The position numbers were made by a program, and so were the translations under genes. Below the pieces are notes generated by a model. It did no database searches and was not told the DNA's origin. It worked only from the letters and a program-made list of their open reading frames with translations. A DNA stretch of 53,268 nt from Symbiodinium natans (Eukaryota; Sar; Dinophyceae; Suessiales; Symbiodiniaceae), in contig CAJNDS010002697.1 in assembly GCA_905221605.1 (NCBI GenBank), positions 260,001-313,268 of the forward strand, written 5' to 3'. Positions 22,049 through 30,933 of this stretch are shown piece by piece; positions within the stretch are counted from its first letter, which is position 1, and each line of letters begins with the position of its first letter.

Positions 22049-22110
22049 GCGGAAGGGCCCGAATTCCAGGAAGGGCTGCAGACCTGGAAGGTGCCAGATA
22101 TGCACTTTGA
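22049..22110 (+). CDS. Gene B exon: TWKVPD segment
   Basis: 62 nt encoding AEGPEFQEGLQTWKVPDMHF and part of Glu. NSUN2-type enzymes carry a W-K-V strand after the VEDEAVV helix. Phase in 0, out 2. Donor GA (GAGACG). Confidence 0.88.
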
Positions 22111-22269
22111 GAGACGTGGTAGCCCAGTGGTACCCTCTTTTGCCTTTTCCTTTTTTTTTGTTTTTTTTTGGGGGGGGGGGGGGGGGGGGGGGTTTTCAAG
22201 GTTAATTCATAAGGTAACCAACCCCAAAAGGGTAGCCTTATTGTAAGATGGTTACTGGGCTATCCCAAG
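22111..22269 (+). mobile_element. Introner element forming an intron of gene B (4-bp TSD GAGA)
   Basis: 159-bp intron of the same family. GAGA at 22111-22114 is duplicated at 22270-22273. The left end is CGTGGTAGCCCAGTGGTACC. The right end is GGTTACTGGGCTATCCCAAG. Body: T tract, G tract (about 22169-22192), then AAGGTTAATTCATAAGGTAA and AAAAGGGTAGCC. Donor is GA, acceptor CAAG|G. Excision restores an uninterrupted frame. Confidence 0.87.
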
Positions 22270-22768
22270 GAGAACTGGCAAGATGTATTCCTCCTATGAG
22301 GAGCTTTCTGCATGCTCAGAGCCCAAGAAGTGGGCCGCGGCATCCATGTTCCCTCCTGCTGGCCCTGCGGCGGAGCAGCTTCGAAAGTGCCGCCGAGTGC
22401 TGCCCACCAGCGTGGACGCGCACCACGGTGGCTTCTTCGTGGCCGTGCTTTCCAAGCGGAGTGGGGCAGTCACTGAGGCCACGGCTGCACCAGAACAGCC
22501 GGAGACCGAGGAAGCGCAGCCGCGGCGCCCCTACCGAGCGTCCCCGCAGCCACCCCTGGGACTATTCCAGGCTCTTCCGGAAGAGGTCCGATGCAGCATC
22601 GAGGACTATTGGGGCCTCTGCTCCACCGAGCAGGCTGCGGAAGCTGGAGTTAGGCGCTTCCCATCCGACCTACTGCGACTAAACAACCTGGGCCAAGTAA
22701 TTCTGACGACCCGGATGCTGTCCCAGTGCTCCGTTGGCAAGAAGGTTCAGCTTCCAATTGTCGAGGCA
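22270..22768 (+). CDS. Gene B exon: MFPP and GGFFVAVL motifs
   Basis: 499 nt, the longest exon seen. It begins with a split Glu codon, then RTGKMYSSYEEL. Conserved NSUN2/Trm4 signatures follow: ASMFPP, CRRVLP, then D-x-H-x-GGFFVAVLSK (target-recognition/C-terminal part of the methyltransferase domain). After a charged Pro-rich linker come FPSDLLRLNNLGQVILTTRM and VQLPIVEA, corresponding to the C-terminal region of the family. Contiguous reading hits a stop at 22778. A GC donor (GCATCT) at 22769 avoids it, and GCAT is repeated exactly at the next exon start. Confidence 0.92.
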
Positions 22769-22915
22769 GCATCTGGGTAGAGTCTTGAGATGTTTTGCAT
22801 TTTCGCTTCAAGAGGAGATTTAGGATGACTTTTTCGGATCGTTTTCAACCTAAACCCTACACCCTACACCGTACACCCCAAACCCTAAACCCTAAACGCC
22901 AAACCCCAAAGCTAG
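22769..22915 (+). other. Intron of gene B with 4-bp border duplication GCAT
   Basis: 147 bp. Starts GCATCTGGG and ends AAGCTAG. GCAT at 22769 recurs at 22916. Short CCCTAAA-type run at 22850-22900. Confidence 0.75.
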
Positions 22916-23007
22916 GCATGCACAATGTTTCCTTCCACCTTGAGCCGGCTACCCTTTGACGAAGCCGTGCCTTTGCTTGCCGAGTGCGCCACGAAGCACG
23001 TGAAACA
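22916..23007 (+). CDS. Gene B exon: C-terminal domain
   Basis: 92 nt after GCTAG|G, phase 0 in, phase 2 out. It begins ACTMFPSTLSRLPFDEAVPL and ends HVKQ. In NSUN2-type proteins this region (A-G-x-x-x-F, then a helix ending PLL) lies near the C-terminus. Similarity is weaker than for the catalytic exons. The phase fit and the duplicated GCAT border support it. Donor GC (GCGCCT). Confidence 0.65.
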
Positions 23008-23295
23008 GCGCCTAGGATGCCCATAGTACCATCCTTGTTCCCTTTCAAAGGGGTTTAGGGTGTGGGGTTTAGGGTTTAGGGTTTTTGGGCTTAGGGTTTG
23101 GGTTTCTGGGGTTTTTAGGGTTTGGGGTTACGGGTTGAGGTTCCCTTCAAAACCCACCGCAGCTCCCCCAGCAAAAAGGGCACCATTGGTTTTGTAACCC
23201 TAAGCCCTAAGCCCTAAGCCCTAAGCCCTAAGCCCTAAACCCTAAACCCTAAACCCTAAACCCTAAACCCTAAACCGTATTGGGTTGCGACCTAG
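23008..23295 (+). other. Intron of gene B with opposed arrays
   Basis: Starts GCGCCTAGG and ends GCGACCTAG. CTAGG follows the 4-bp donor and matches the reverse complement of the right end CCTAG. Contains TTTAGGG (23050-23110) and CCCTAAA/CCCTAAG (23195-23275) arrays in opposite orientations. Confidence 0.7.
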
Positions 23296-23365
23296 GCTCA
23301 CATCCGCTGAGTTTCGCCAGCTGTTGGAGGAGTCGTATGACACGGAGGATCCTCGGGAGCTGTAG
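23296..23365 (+). CDS. Gene B probable last exon
   Basis: 70 nt completing a Gln codon, then LTSAEFRQLLEESYDTEDPR, EL and TAG at 23363-23365. A short acidic helix of this type follows the last strand in NSUN2/Trm4 enzymes. Whether the TAG is the true stop or another splice follows cannot be told from sequence alone. Confidence 0.55.
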
Positions 23366-25094
23366 ATGGTTATGGGTTTGGGGGTTTGGGGTTTAGGGCT
23401 TAGCCTATCTCTATATATATATATGTATATATATATCTCAATAAATAAATACATAATTACATATATGTATATACATATATATATATATATATATTGCTCG
23501 CCCCCCTCCCAAGATCTACGGTTACAGGTTTCCAGAACCCCAAAAAAGTAGAGATACAAAGCCACCAAAATCGGGATTCCAAAAGCCAAGACAAAAAAGA
23601 CCAAGATTTCCGAGCTCTTGACGTCAAGGGGTAGTGATTCCCTTCGCCCAAGAGTCTCGCAACAATGTTTATGTTTGTTTGGTCGTTTTTGGTTTTGGTT
23701 GTTTGGTTTGTGTTTTTTTTGTTTCGTCTTTCCAAGAGTCTCAAAAAGATGGTTGTTCTGTTGTTCTTGTTGTTTTGAGTTTTTTTTGGTTTTGGTGTTT
23801 TTGGTTTGTAAGTTTTTGGTTTGTCTGATTTGTTTTTGTCTTGTGGGGAAATAGCGCATGCCCACAAACCTAGGGTACTGTGCTTTTTTGGATACACAGT
23901 GCCTGTACTAGGCAAATTCAACTAATACCATATGAAAGATGCGAGTGAACTATCCTAGCTTTTGTTCCTTCTAGTACAAAATATAGGGATTGTTCTCGGC
24001 AATCTGGACAAATACTGCAATTTCATAGACAAAGCGTTTTGCTAAGCAATTCGTTCTGTTTCTGGAGAAGCAGTGCTTGTCCCAAGCCCAGGCAAATACT
24101 TACTTGTCTAAATACCTAGTGCGGCAACAATATTGAATTAAGACCATATGAAAGAGGCTAGTGAAGTATCCTAGCCTTATGTCTAAAACGCACAGTTCGC
24201 ATAGAGAAGCTTACAAGCGCACAGTTCTCCTAGAAACGTAGAACTCTTAAACAGCACCGACAAGCTTACAAATACATAATTTTCCTAGAAACGTAGAGTT
24301 TTCAACGAAGACGACTGGAGCACAACGATTATGTGTACCAGATTTGACTATAACAAAACAGTTTTCATTACATAATAATCAAAAACACTACTCACGCACT
24401 ATTTATATACCACTTGTACAGAATATATTATGTCTAAAACACACAATTCACACAGACAAGCTCAAAAATGCACATAATTTCTTAGACACCTATTATTTCC
24501 TCGTGAAGATCATAGTTCTCCGAAATTCATAAATCCGAAAACCTCGGGAGAATCCCTGTCGAAGTTTGGACTTTTGGGTTTTCAGGTGTTTCGATACACC
24601 AGCCGGCCATGCCGAACAGGCTGCCTGCTTAGTCCCCTGACAAAAACGATTCTTTTTGCCCATGGCAAGTTTTAGCAAAATTATACCTGCTTTTCGATCG
24701 GAGTCTGCCGAGTATGCTAGGCAGCCACGGAAGCCCAATCTTAAGATTGAGTTAGCCAGGGCGTAGTATCGGCGAGACGCAAAATCTCGGAAGACACGGA
24801 TCCTGGCAATTTCAGCCGTGCCCTTTTTTTACAAAATGCTTTGCCTTTTTTGCGTGCCCTACGGGCAAGTAACGGCATCGTCACAAAATGAAAGACAAAA
24901 AGACTTAGCGTTCAGATGGTTCGGACATAGTATCTGGCAGTGCTTGAAGGTACCACCCGTTTCCTTGAAGCGTCTTGCTCAGCAGCGTTGCTTTGCATCC
25001 TTCCTGCCGCCACTCACAGCTCCTTGGCTAAGGCGCGTGAGCTGGACATCACGTCGTGATATGAGCTACTGAATTGTCATGCCTGACTCCCAAG
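23366..25094. other. Spacer: AT microsatellite, T/G-rich run and degraded direct repeats
   Basis: (TA)n at 23405-23495. T/G-rich low complexity at 23660-23835, giving long shadow frames on both strands. Between 23925 and 24500 several sentences recur: ACCATATGAAAGA...CCTAGC at 23928 and 24143, TATGTCTAAAAC at 24179 and 24429, and CCTAGAAACGTAGA at 24230 and 24286. No telomere-like arrays occur from here to about 28.56 kb. No gene recognised. Confidence 0.6.
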
Positions 25095-25196
25095 GTCATG
25101 CCTGTGATCAAAAGCGCGCGCAAGTTCACGAAGGCGCCTTCCCGCAAAACCGTGCGGGTCACGCTGGGCCTGGGTGGATTGGTGTTGGGCGCGGAG
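25095..25196 (+). CDS. Gene C exon 1, unrecognised basic protein
   Basis: 102 nt, 34 codons, phase 0 to 0, between CCCAAG|G and a canonical GT donor (GTAGGC). It reads VMPVIKSARKFTKAPSRKTV followed by a hydrophobic Gly/Leu-rich stretch. An ATG at 25098 could be the start codon. Function unknown. Confidence 0.6.
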
Positions 25197-25268
25197 GTAG
25201 GCTGAGTCATCTCAAGCATTAGGTCACTAAGTTGCATCTGCGCGAGTACGTACTTCGCCCGTGCGCAG

Positions 25269-25364
25269 GTCCACGTACTGATTCATAAGGGCTTCCTGAG
25301 CTGGGAACTCCGCGCGGAGAACGAGAACAACGCCCTCTGCGGCCACTGGAGCCGCATGACCTGC
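25269..25364 (+). CDS. Gene C exon 2, unrecognised
   Basis: 96 nt, 32 codons, phase 0 to 0, between CGCAG|G and a strong GT donor (GTGAGG). It reads VHVLIHKGFLSWELRAENEN and continues to HWSRMTC. Intron 25197-25268 is only 72 nt. The frame stays open to 25478, so a longer exon is possible. No family recognised. Confidence 0.6.
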
Positions 25365-25844
25365 GTGAGGGAGACCACCATTGTCCGAGTGCCGCTTCGG
25401 CCCTACAGGGAGAAGGGCTCTAGCAAGATTCGCGGCCGACGCAGAAGCATGCAAGAACTCCTGCGCACTGTGCTCTGATTTCGAGGTTACAACCCGAGGC
25501 AGTGGGAGCATGTGGGAGCCTGAGAGCGAGCTGTTTGCATTTTGCTATGTTATACTCATCACAGCTTGCAGCCTCTCCCTGAGAACTCGCGGCTGCACTT
25601 CTCTTGCTTTACAGCCTTTGCGACACCGTTCCTTTGTCCACAAGCCCGTCCTGTCCTCAGTCGTCGACCTCCGCAGCGCGCCTTGTCCATTCAAGTGCAT
25701 ATAGTTTTGGTCGTGTAGAGCCGAGTTTGCAGGTCATGGCGTGGATCACACTTGCGGTGCCCCCTAGCGCTCTATATTGAGTGACTCTAACGCACCGTCG
25801 CAGTCTTGGGGTTCGTTCTGTAAGCTGACCCACTTGCGAGAGAG

Positions 25845-25980
25845 GTCTTGTCGCAAGCGCGTGATCTTGCCAACGACGGCAAGGACTGGGACGTGGAACA
25901 AATCGAGAGGGCCGTTGGAAGCTCAGCCCTTGAGGGTCTGCGACGGAAGTTTTGTCAGACACTCGGTCGCTCGCGCGCAG
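25845..25980 (+). CDS. Gene C exon 3, unrecognised helical segment
   Basis: 136 nt after GAGAG|G with a GT donor (GTGCGT). It reads VLSQARDLANDGKDWDVEQI and continues ERAVGSSALEGLRRK, probably helical. Phase 0 in, as the previous exon requires, and phase 1 out. Confidence 0.55.
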
Positions 25981-26359
25981 GTGCGTCGCCGCTGGGGGTC
26001 CGTGGCGGAAGCTGCGGCCATGAAGGAGTCTGCAGTCCGACCCCCCTTGTTCTTAAGCAATTCGTTCTTTTTCTAAAGAAATAGCGATTCTTCCAAGCGA
26101 AATGTTGATCAAATAGGCAAATTGACGACTAGTGAAACATGTAGAACATCTTTAAAGCGCACCAATGCAATATTCTTTGCATAGACATTCAATACTAAGT
26201 ACCTACCGGTTTTGTCGGTTTAGTACGAATTCCTTTTTTCAGCTTGCTTCGGGTGAGCAATGAAGGATACTGGGACCGCAGGAAAAACACGAAAAAAACA
26301 CAAGTTTCTTAAGGTGCTAACAGCAAGACTGCTATACCTTCCAGGATTTTTGGCCTTAG

Positions 26360-26559
26360 GAGTATTGTGGATGGTGGTGTCGACCTGCTGATGATCGCGG
26401 CCTGCGCGGCCGCAGTTTCTGCGGTGGAACAGTATTTCCAGGAAACCAAAAAGGAGCGGCTTCCATTGATGCTCTACGACAGAGCGCAGCAGGCCCAGCC
26501 ATGTGCGGATCACATCAAGGACTTCAAGACAGGCTGGGGCTACATGTGCTTCAAAGATG
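26360..26559 (+). CDS. Gene C exon 4, unrecognised
   Basis: 200 nt from CCTTAG|G to a textbook GTGAGT donor. It encodes DLLMIAACAAAVSAVEQYFQ and continues to FKTGWGYMCFKDG. Alternation of an Ala-rich helix and an aromatic/cysteine segment suggests a folded domain, but I do not recognise it. The entry phase (2) does not match the exit phase of the previous exon (1), so an exon is missing between them or a border is misplaced. Confidence 0.55.
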
Positions 26560-26768
26560 GTGAGTGCGAGGAGCACCCCGCTCTCTTCTCCACCAGAAGG
26601 TCATATAATTTTAAAGCCGAAATTCGGTTGCAGATTGATATACATTTTGCATGCACGATGTGTCACGTATTTTATCGGTATTCACCGTGTTTTCGGCGGG
26701 CGCTATTTGTACACAAGTGCATGGAAGCAAGCAGAAGAGTAGTGTAGACAAGGAGGGTGTAGATCTTG

Positions 26769-28248
26769 GGGGGGGGGGGGGGGGTGTGCTCTTCAACTAG
26801 GGTTTATTTGGAAGCTGGCACTCGTGTTCACAAGAGGAAAAAAGGCCCCAAAACGTATACTTATTTACAAGAGCCAACTTCCAAATAGACCCTATTTTAG
26901 GTCCTAGGGGGGGTCCCAGGCCTGAATTAAATATGAAGGCCCCGATTTAAATATTAATATTTAATTCTGGAGCTTCATATTTAAATTATTTAATTCGGGC
27001 CCGGGAATTAAATAATTTAAATAATTTAAATAATTTAAATAATTTAAATAATTTAAATCCTGGAGGGGGGGGGGGGCCTCCTCCCCCAGGAGGAATTAAA
27101 TAATTTAAATATGAAGGCCTCGATTTAAATATGAATATTTAATTCGGGGCCTTCATATTTAAATTATTTAATTCCTCCTGCAAAAGGAGGCCCGGCCCCC
27201 CCCCCTCCCGGATTTAAATAATTTAAATTATTTAAATTATTTAAATTATTTAAATTATTTAAACTATTTAAATTTTTTAATTGCCGGGCCCGATTTAAAT
27301 AATTTAAATATGAAGGCCACGGTTTAAATATGAATATTTAATTCGGGAGCTTCATATTTAAATTATTTAATTCGGGCCCGGGAATTAAATAATTTAAATA
27401 ATTAATCCTGGAGGGGGGGGGGTGGGCGGGCTCCTCGCCCAGGAAGATTAAATAATTTACATATGAAGGCCCCGAATTAATATTAATATTTAATTCGGGC
27501 CTCCCAGATTTAAATTATTTAAATTATTTAAATTATTTAAATTATTTAAATTATTTAAATTATTTAATTTCCGGGCCCGATTTAAATAATTTAAATATGA
27601 AGGCCACGATTTAAATATGAATATTTAATTCGGGAGCTTCATATTTAAATTATTTAATTCGGGCCCGGGAATTAAATAATTTAAATAATTTAAATAATCT
27701 AAATAATTTAAATAATTTAAATAATTTAAATAATTTAAATAATTTAAATAATTTAAATAATTTAAATCCTGGAGGGGGGGGGGGCCGGGCCTCCTCCCGC
27801 AGGAAGAATTAAATAATTTAAATATGAAGGCTCCGAATTAAATATTAATATTTAATTCGGGGCCTTCATATTTAAATTATTTAATTCCTCCTGCGGGAGG
27901 AGGCCCGCCCCCCCCCCCTCCAGGATTTAAATTATTTAAATTATTTAAATTATTATTTAAATTATTTAAATTATTTAAATTATTTAAATTATTTAAATTA
28001 TTTAATTCCCGGGCCCGAATTAAATAATTTAAATATGAAGCTCCAGAATTAAATATTCATATTTAAATCGGGGCCTTCATATTTAATTCAGGCCTGGGAC
28101 CCCCCCTAGGACCTAAAATAGGGTCTATTTGGAAGTTGGCTCTTGTAAATAAGTATACGTTTTGGGGCCTTTTTTCCTCTTGTGAACACGAGTGCCAGCT
28201 TCCAAATAAACCCTATTTAAGCTGCACACCCCCCCCCCCCCCAAAAGC
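26769..28248. mobile_element. 1.4-kb AT-rich inverted-repeat (foldback) element
   Basis: The two flanks are near-perfect inverted copies: G tract then CTAGGGTTTATTTGGAAGC at the left, and GCTTCCAAATAAACCCTATT then a C tract at the right. Each flank (26797-26900 and 28115-28220) is itself a small inverted repeat, with ACTTCCAAATAGACCCTATT facing TTTATTTGGAAGCTGG. Between lie nested palindromes built of (AATTTAAAT)n, a CTTCATATTTAAATTATTT module in both orientations and G/C tracts at 27063, 27192, 27412, 27774 and 27908. No coding capacity. Confidence 0.88.
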
Positions 28249-28319
28249 CCAAGTAGCCCTCCCCCCGCCTGCCTCCCCTCCAAAAAGAAACCTGAAGCTC
28301 CCAACAGTGCCTTTTCGAA

Positions 28320-28440
28320 CGATCTTCCACAACGACCTCCGGAGCATTGTTGCGGAATCTCTGGCCTTATCGAACGATCTTGGACAACCACTTCGGGAGC
28401 ATGGTTGCGCAAAGTCGGGCCTTATCGAACGAAGCCGAAC
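28320..28440 (+). repeat. Two-copy direct repeat of about 65 bp
   Basis: CGAACGATCTT...ACAAC...CGGGAGCAT.GTTGCG...GGCCTTAT occurs at about 28318-28370 and again at 28373-28430, with a third start (TATCGAACGA) at 28426. The copies are not in the same reading frame, so coding use is unlikely. Confidence 0.65.
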
Positions 28441-28565
28441 TTCACGACAATGTAACGCAAGTGGCCGCAGGAATTCCCCAAACTCATAGCCCCAAGCCCC
28501 AAACCCCCAGACTCCCCTCCTTGAACCAGGATGGGCTCTCATACCCCCTTAAAAAGGCCCTTGTA

Positions 28566-28632
28566 TAGGGTTTAGGGTTTAGGGTTTAGGGTTTAGGGTT
28601 TAGGGTTTAGGGTTTAGGGTTTAGGGTTTAGG
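28566..28632 (-). repeat. TTTAGGG array
   Basis: About nine clean TTTAGGG units 57 bp upstream of the SPRY exon at 28689. Confidence 0.95.
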
Positions 28633-28688
28633 GGGTTGACTATAGTATAGGGGATTCTTAGGCCTCCAGACTTTTACCCTCCTTGAAG

Positions 28689-28717
28689 GCTTCTTCTACT
28701 CCGGGAAGACGCGCCAT
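28689..28717 (+). CDS. Gene A exon: SPRY FFYSGKTR
   Basis: After CTTGAAG|G, GC completes the Gly codon left by 12072, giving the SPRY order SFDSEG then FFYSGKTRH. In SPRY domains the D-S-E-G turn is followed by just such an F-x-x-G-K/R-x-R strand. The 3' border is uncertain: a GT donor (GTCAGC) at 28718 is one option. Confidence 0.75.
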
Positions 28718-28793
28718 GTCAGCGTCTTAGCCACCCTCTACTCGAGAGTCGGGGGGGTTTTGCAGTTTAGCCCTTGGAGCATCAGAAGCCTTA

Positions 28794-28911
28794 AACCCTA
28801 AACCCTAAACCCTAAACCCTAAACCTTAAACCCTAAACCCTAAACCCTAAACCCTAAACCCTAAACCCTAAACCCTAAACCCTAAACCCTAAACCCTAAA
28901 CCCTAAACCCC
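28794..28911 (+). repeat. CCCTAAA array
   Basis: About 16 units, facing the TTTAGGG array at 28566, with the SPRY exon between the two opposed arrays. Confidence 0.95.
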
Positions 28912-30260
28912 ATGTAGGCTCTTGGGTTCCCAAACCTGAACCTTAGGCCTTCAGGGGGGCCTCATACAGGGCTTTCAAGGGGGCGTAGGGTTTAGGGTTT
29001 GGGGGGGAGGGGCGGACCTGTGTGGGATCTTTAGGGTTGATGGCTTTGAGGTTTGAGGCTTCGGTGTAAGGGACTGGGGTTCAAGGGGGGTTGGGAGGGG
29101 GGGGGAGGGTTATTTGTGCGTTTTTGATTTGACGCTGTAAGACTGTAAGACATCGGTTTCAGAGTCCCTAAACCCTAAACCCTAAACAGTAAACCCTAAA
29201 CGGGTGGTCTTGGAGCTCCACAAGCCGTTGGGAGGAGTGGCGTCCTGGCATCATAGTTTGCAGCGCTCTCTGACCAACGTTATAGATTCCCAGAATCCTG
29301 GCAACCTTAACGTCTCAGTCCTACGTAGTCATTCGAATCCTTGTCTCGACAGCTGGCGGTTTCGGGGGTTAGGGTGGAATCTTGAACAAAAGAAGGGCAC
29401 CCAGATGAGGCCCTTGCACCCCGTTTGGAGAAGCCTAACCCCCCACCCCAACGATGGCGCATGAGGCTATATCCCAGCGATTGTGCAAGGACCAGGTGAT
29501 TGCGCCCACCTCAGGCTGCGTTTGAACTTTGGGGTGCTTACCTCGACTTCCAAGATATCTAACGGCAGTTCCCAAAGCAAGCGGGGCGGTGGTCGGAGCT
29601 TAAGGAGGTGGGGTGGGGGTTAGGCTTCTTCTTTCGGTTTGGCGGTTTAGGGTTTGAGGGGTTCCTTCCTTCTAGCCTTGAACTGACCGAACCCCCTCCA
29701 AGCACTACACGCCAAGCATGTCCAATGTCAAAAATGCCGCCATGGCATTGTCATATGCTATAGAAACATGAATGTGCGAGAATACGCGACGGGCTCTCAT
29801 GTACAATAGAATGTCAGAACTTTAGGGTTTAGGGTTTAGGGTTTAGGGTTTAGGGTTTAGGGTTTAGGGTGTAGGGTTTAGGGTTTAGGGTTTAGGGTTT
29901 CGGGTTTCCTCGAAGATGTCAGGGCTGGGAATGAGGGAGACGAGGCAAGGAGGTACTATCCACTGCCAACTTATGCTTCTACGAATGCGATACCACCACC
30001 TATTGCTAGTGTCTTGCGAAATGCAAGCCCACGACATGTACACCCGATCATGTTCAATAGTGGGAATATGTCTGCAAAAGTGGGTTCCTACTATGGAGGA
30101 TGGATTCTCAGGGCCTGATTTCTGGAGGCCCCTGAGGAGGCTTAGGGCACTCGAGCTATGTGTGGCTCAGGGTTACGTAATCTGTCCATTCATAGGAGGA
30201 AGACCCTAAAGCCTACACCCTAAAAACCCTAAACCCTACACCCTAAACCCTAAATTTAAG
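28912..30260 (+). other. Intron-like spacer of gene A
   Basis: TTTAGGG array at 29822-29902. Open frames at 29204-29464 and 29916-30209 show no recognisable domain and do not fit the SPRY order. A short segment with CAATGTCAAAAATGCCGCCA near 29720 is unique. Nothing else supported. Confidence 0.5.
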
Positions 30261-30305
30261 AGCCTCCGGCTCAAGCCGCCGACCCCGCAGGAGAACAAGT
30301 TTAAG
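30261..30305 (+). CDS. Possible small gene A exon (ENKFK)
   Basis: GC-rich island with CCGCAG|GAG at 30291 and a GTTTGG donor at 30306. It reads ENKFK in phase 0, or a longer SLRLKPPTPQENKFK if the acceptor is at 30260. A basic F-containing strand is expected at this place, before AVLLNLD. Weakly supported, and a further microexon is probably missing. Confidence 0.3.
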
Positions 30306-30342
30306 GTTTGGGGTTTTGGTGATTTTGTTTACGGTTCCCGTT

Positions 30343-30363
30343 GGGGGGGGGGGGTAGGGGGGT

Positions 30364-30397
<34 letters not shown>

Positions 30398-30500
30398 AAG
30401 GGGGGGGTGGGGGGGGCGGTAGGGGGGGTTGGGGGGGGGGGTAGGGGGGGTGGGATGTGCGAAAACGCCTCTGGTCCATGAGTACCCCCCCCCCCCGCGT
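30343..30500. repeat. G-rich homopolymer block
   Basis: Runs of G with rare T/A/C over about 115 bases, then a C tract at 30484. Such tracts are error-prone to sequence. The long Pro-rich minus-strand frames here are artefacts. Confidence 0.95.
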
Positions 30501-30910
30501 TTTGGGGTAAGGAGGGCAAGAGGGAGGTTTTCACCTCCTTTTCCCATCCAACACGCCGCCAGGGTCGGCGGACCCTAACCTAAACCCTTCATAGTTCAGG
30601 GTCCAGGGCTTCGGGACTTCTAGGGTCCGGTAGGAACTACTCGAAGAAGCCCACGAAGGGGCTCTCTCGGCTTTGAACGACTCAGACCGGCCTAAAGGGT
30701 TTAGGGTTGGGTTTTGGGGTTTGGGGTTTAGGGTTTAGGGTTTCGGGTTTAGGGTTTAGGGTTTAGGGTTTTGGATTTAGGGTTTAGGGGGTCCCCAAAA
30801 AAACTCTGCAGATTTTGGGTAGGACCTTGGCACAATTGCCTAGTTGTCATGTTCCCTTCTTGGTTCTTCACGAGGATCCCATCTCTAACCTCAGCACCCT
30901 GATTCCCAAG

Positions 30911-30933
30911 GCAGTGCTGCTCAATCTCGACCC
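30911..30933 (+). CDS. Gene A 23-nt exon: SPRY AVLLNLDP
   Basis: After TCCCAAG, GCA GTG CTG CTC AAT CTC GAC CC, then a GC donor (GCTGCG). A/V-V-L-L-N-L-D is an invariant-looking SPRY strand, and the split Pro codon is completed at 48186, giving DPSSPNKNTISLF. Phase in 0, out 2. Confidence 0.82.

Larger units (their letters stand above)
12073..28688 (+). other. Giant 16.6-kb intron of gene A hosting other genes and satellites
   Basis: Starts GCTGCA and ends CTTGAAG. The split Gly codon is restored in phase (G from 12072, GC from 28689-28690). Inside are the 1903-bp satellite, the 88-bp satellite, the assembly gap, gene B (NSUN2-like), gene C and the large palindrome. The gap at 20716-20815 means the join depends on scaffolding. 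The in-phase SPRY continuation is independent support for the order. Confidence 0.65.

Noticed and set aside
29204-29464. 86-codon frame MVLELHKPLGG as a gene
   Set aside because: No recognisable motif, no good splice borders, located between SPRY exons. Left as unassigned.
30243-30547. Proline-rich proteins on the minus strand
   Set aside because: Translations of a G homopolymer block of doubtful sequence accuracy.
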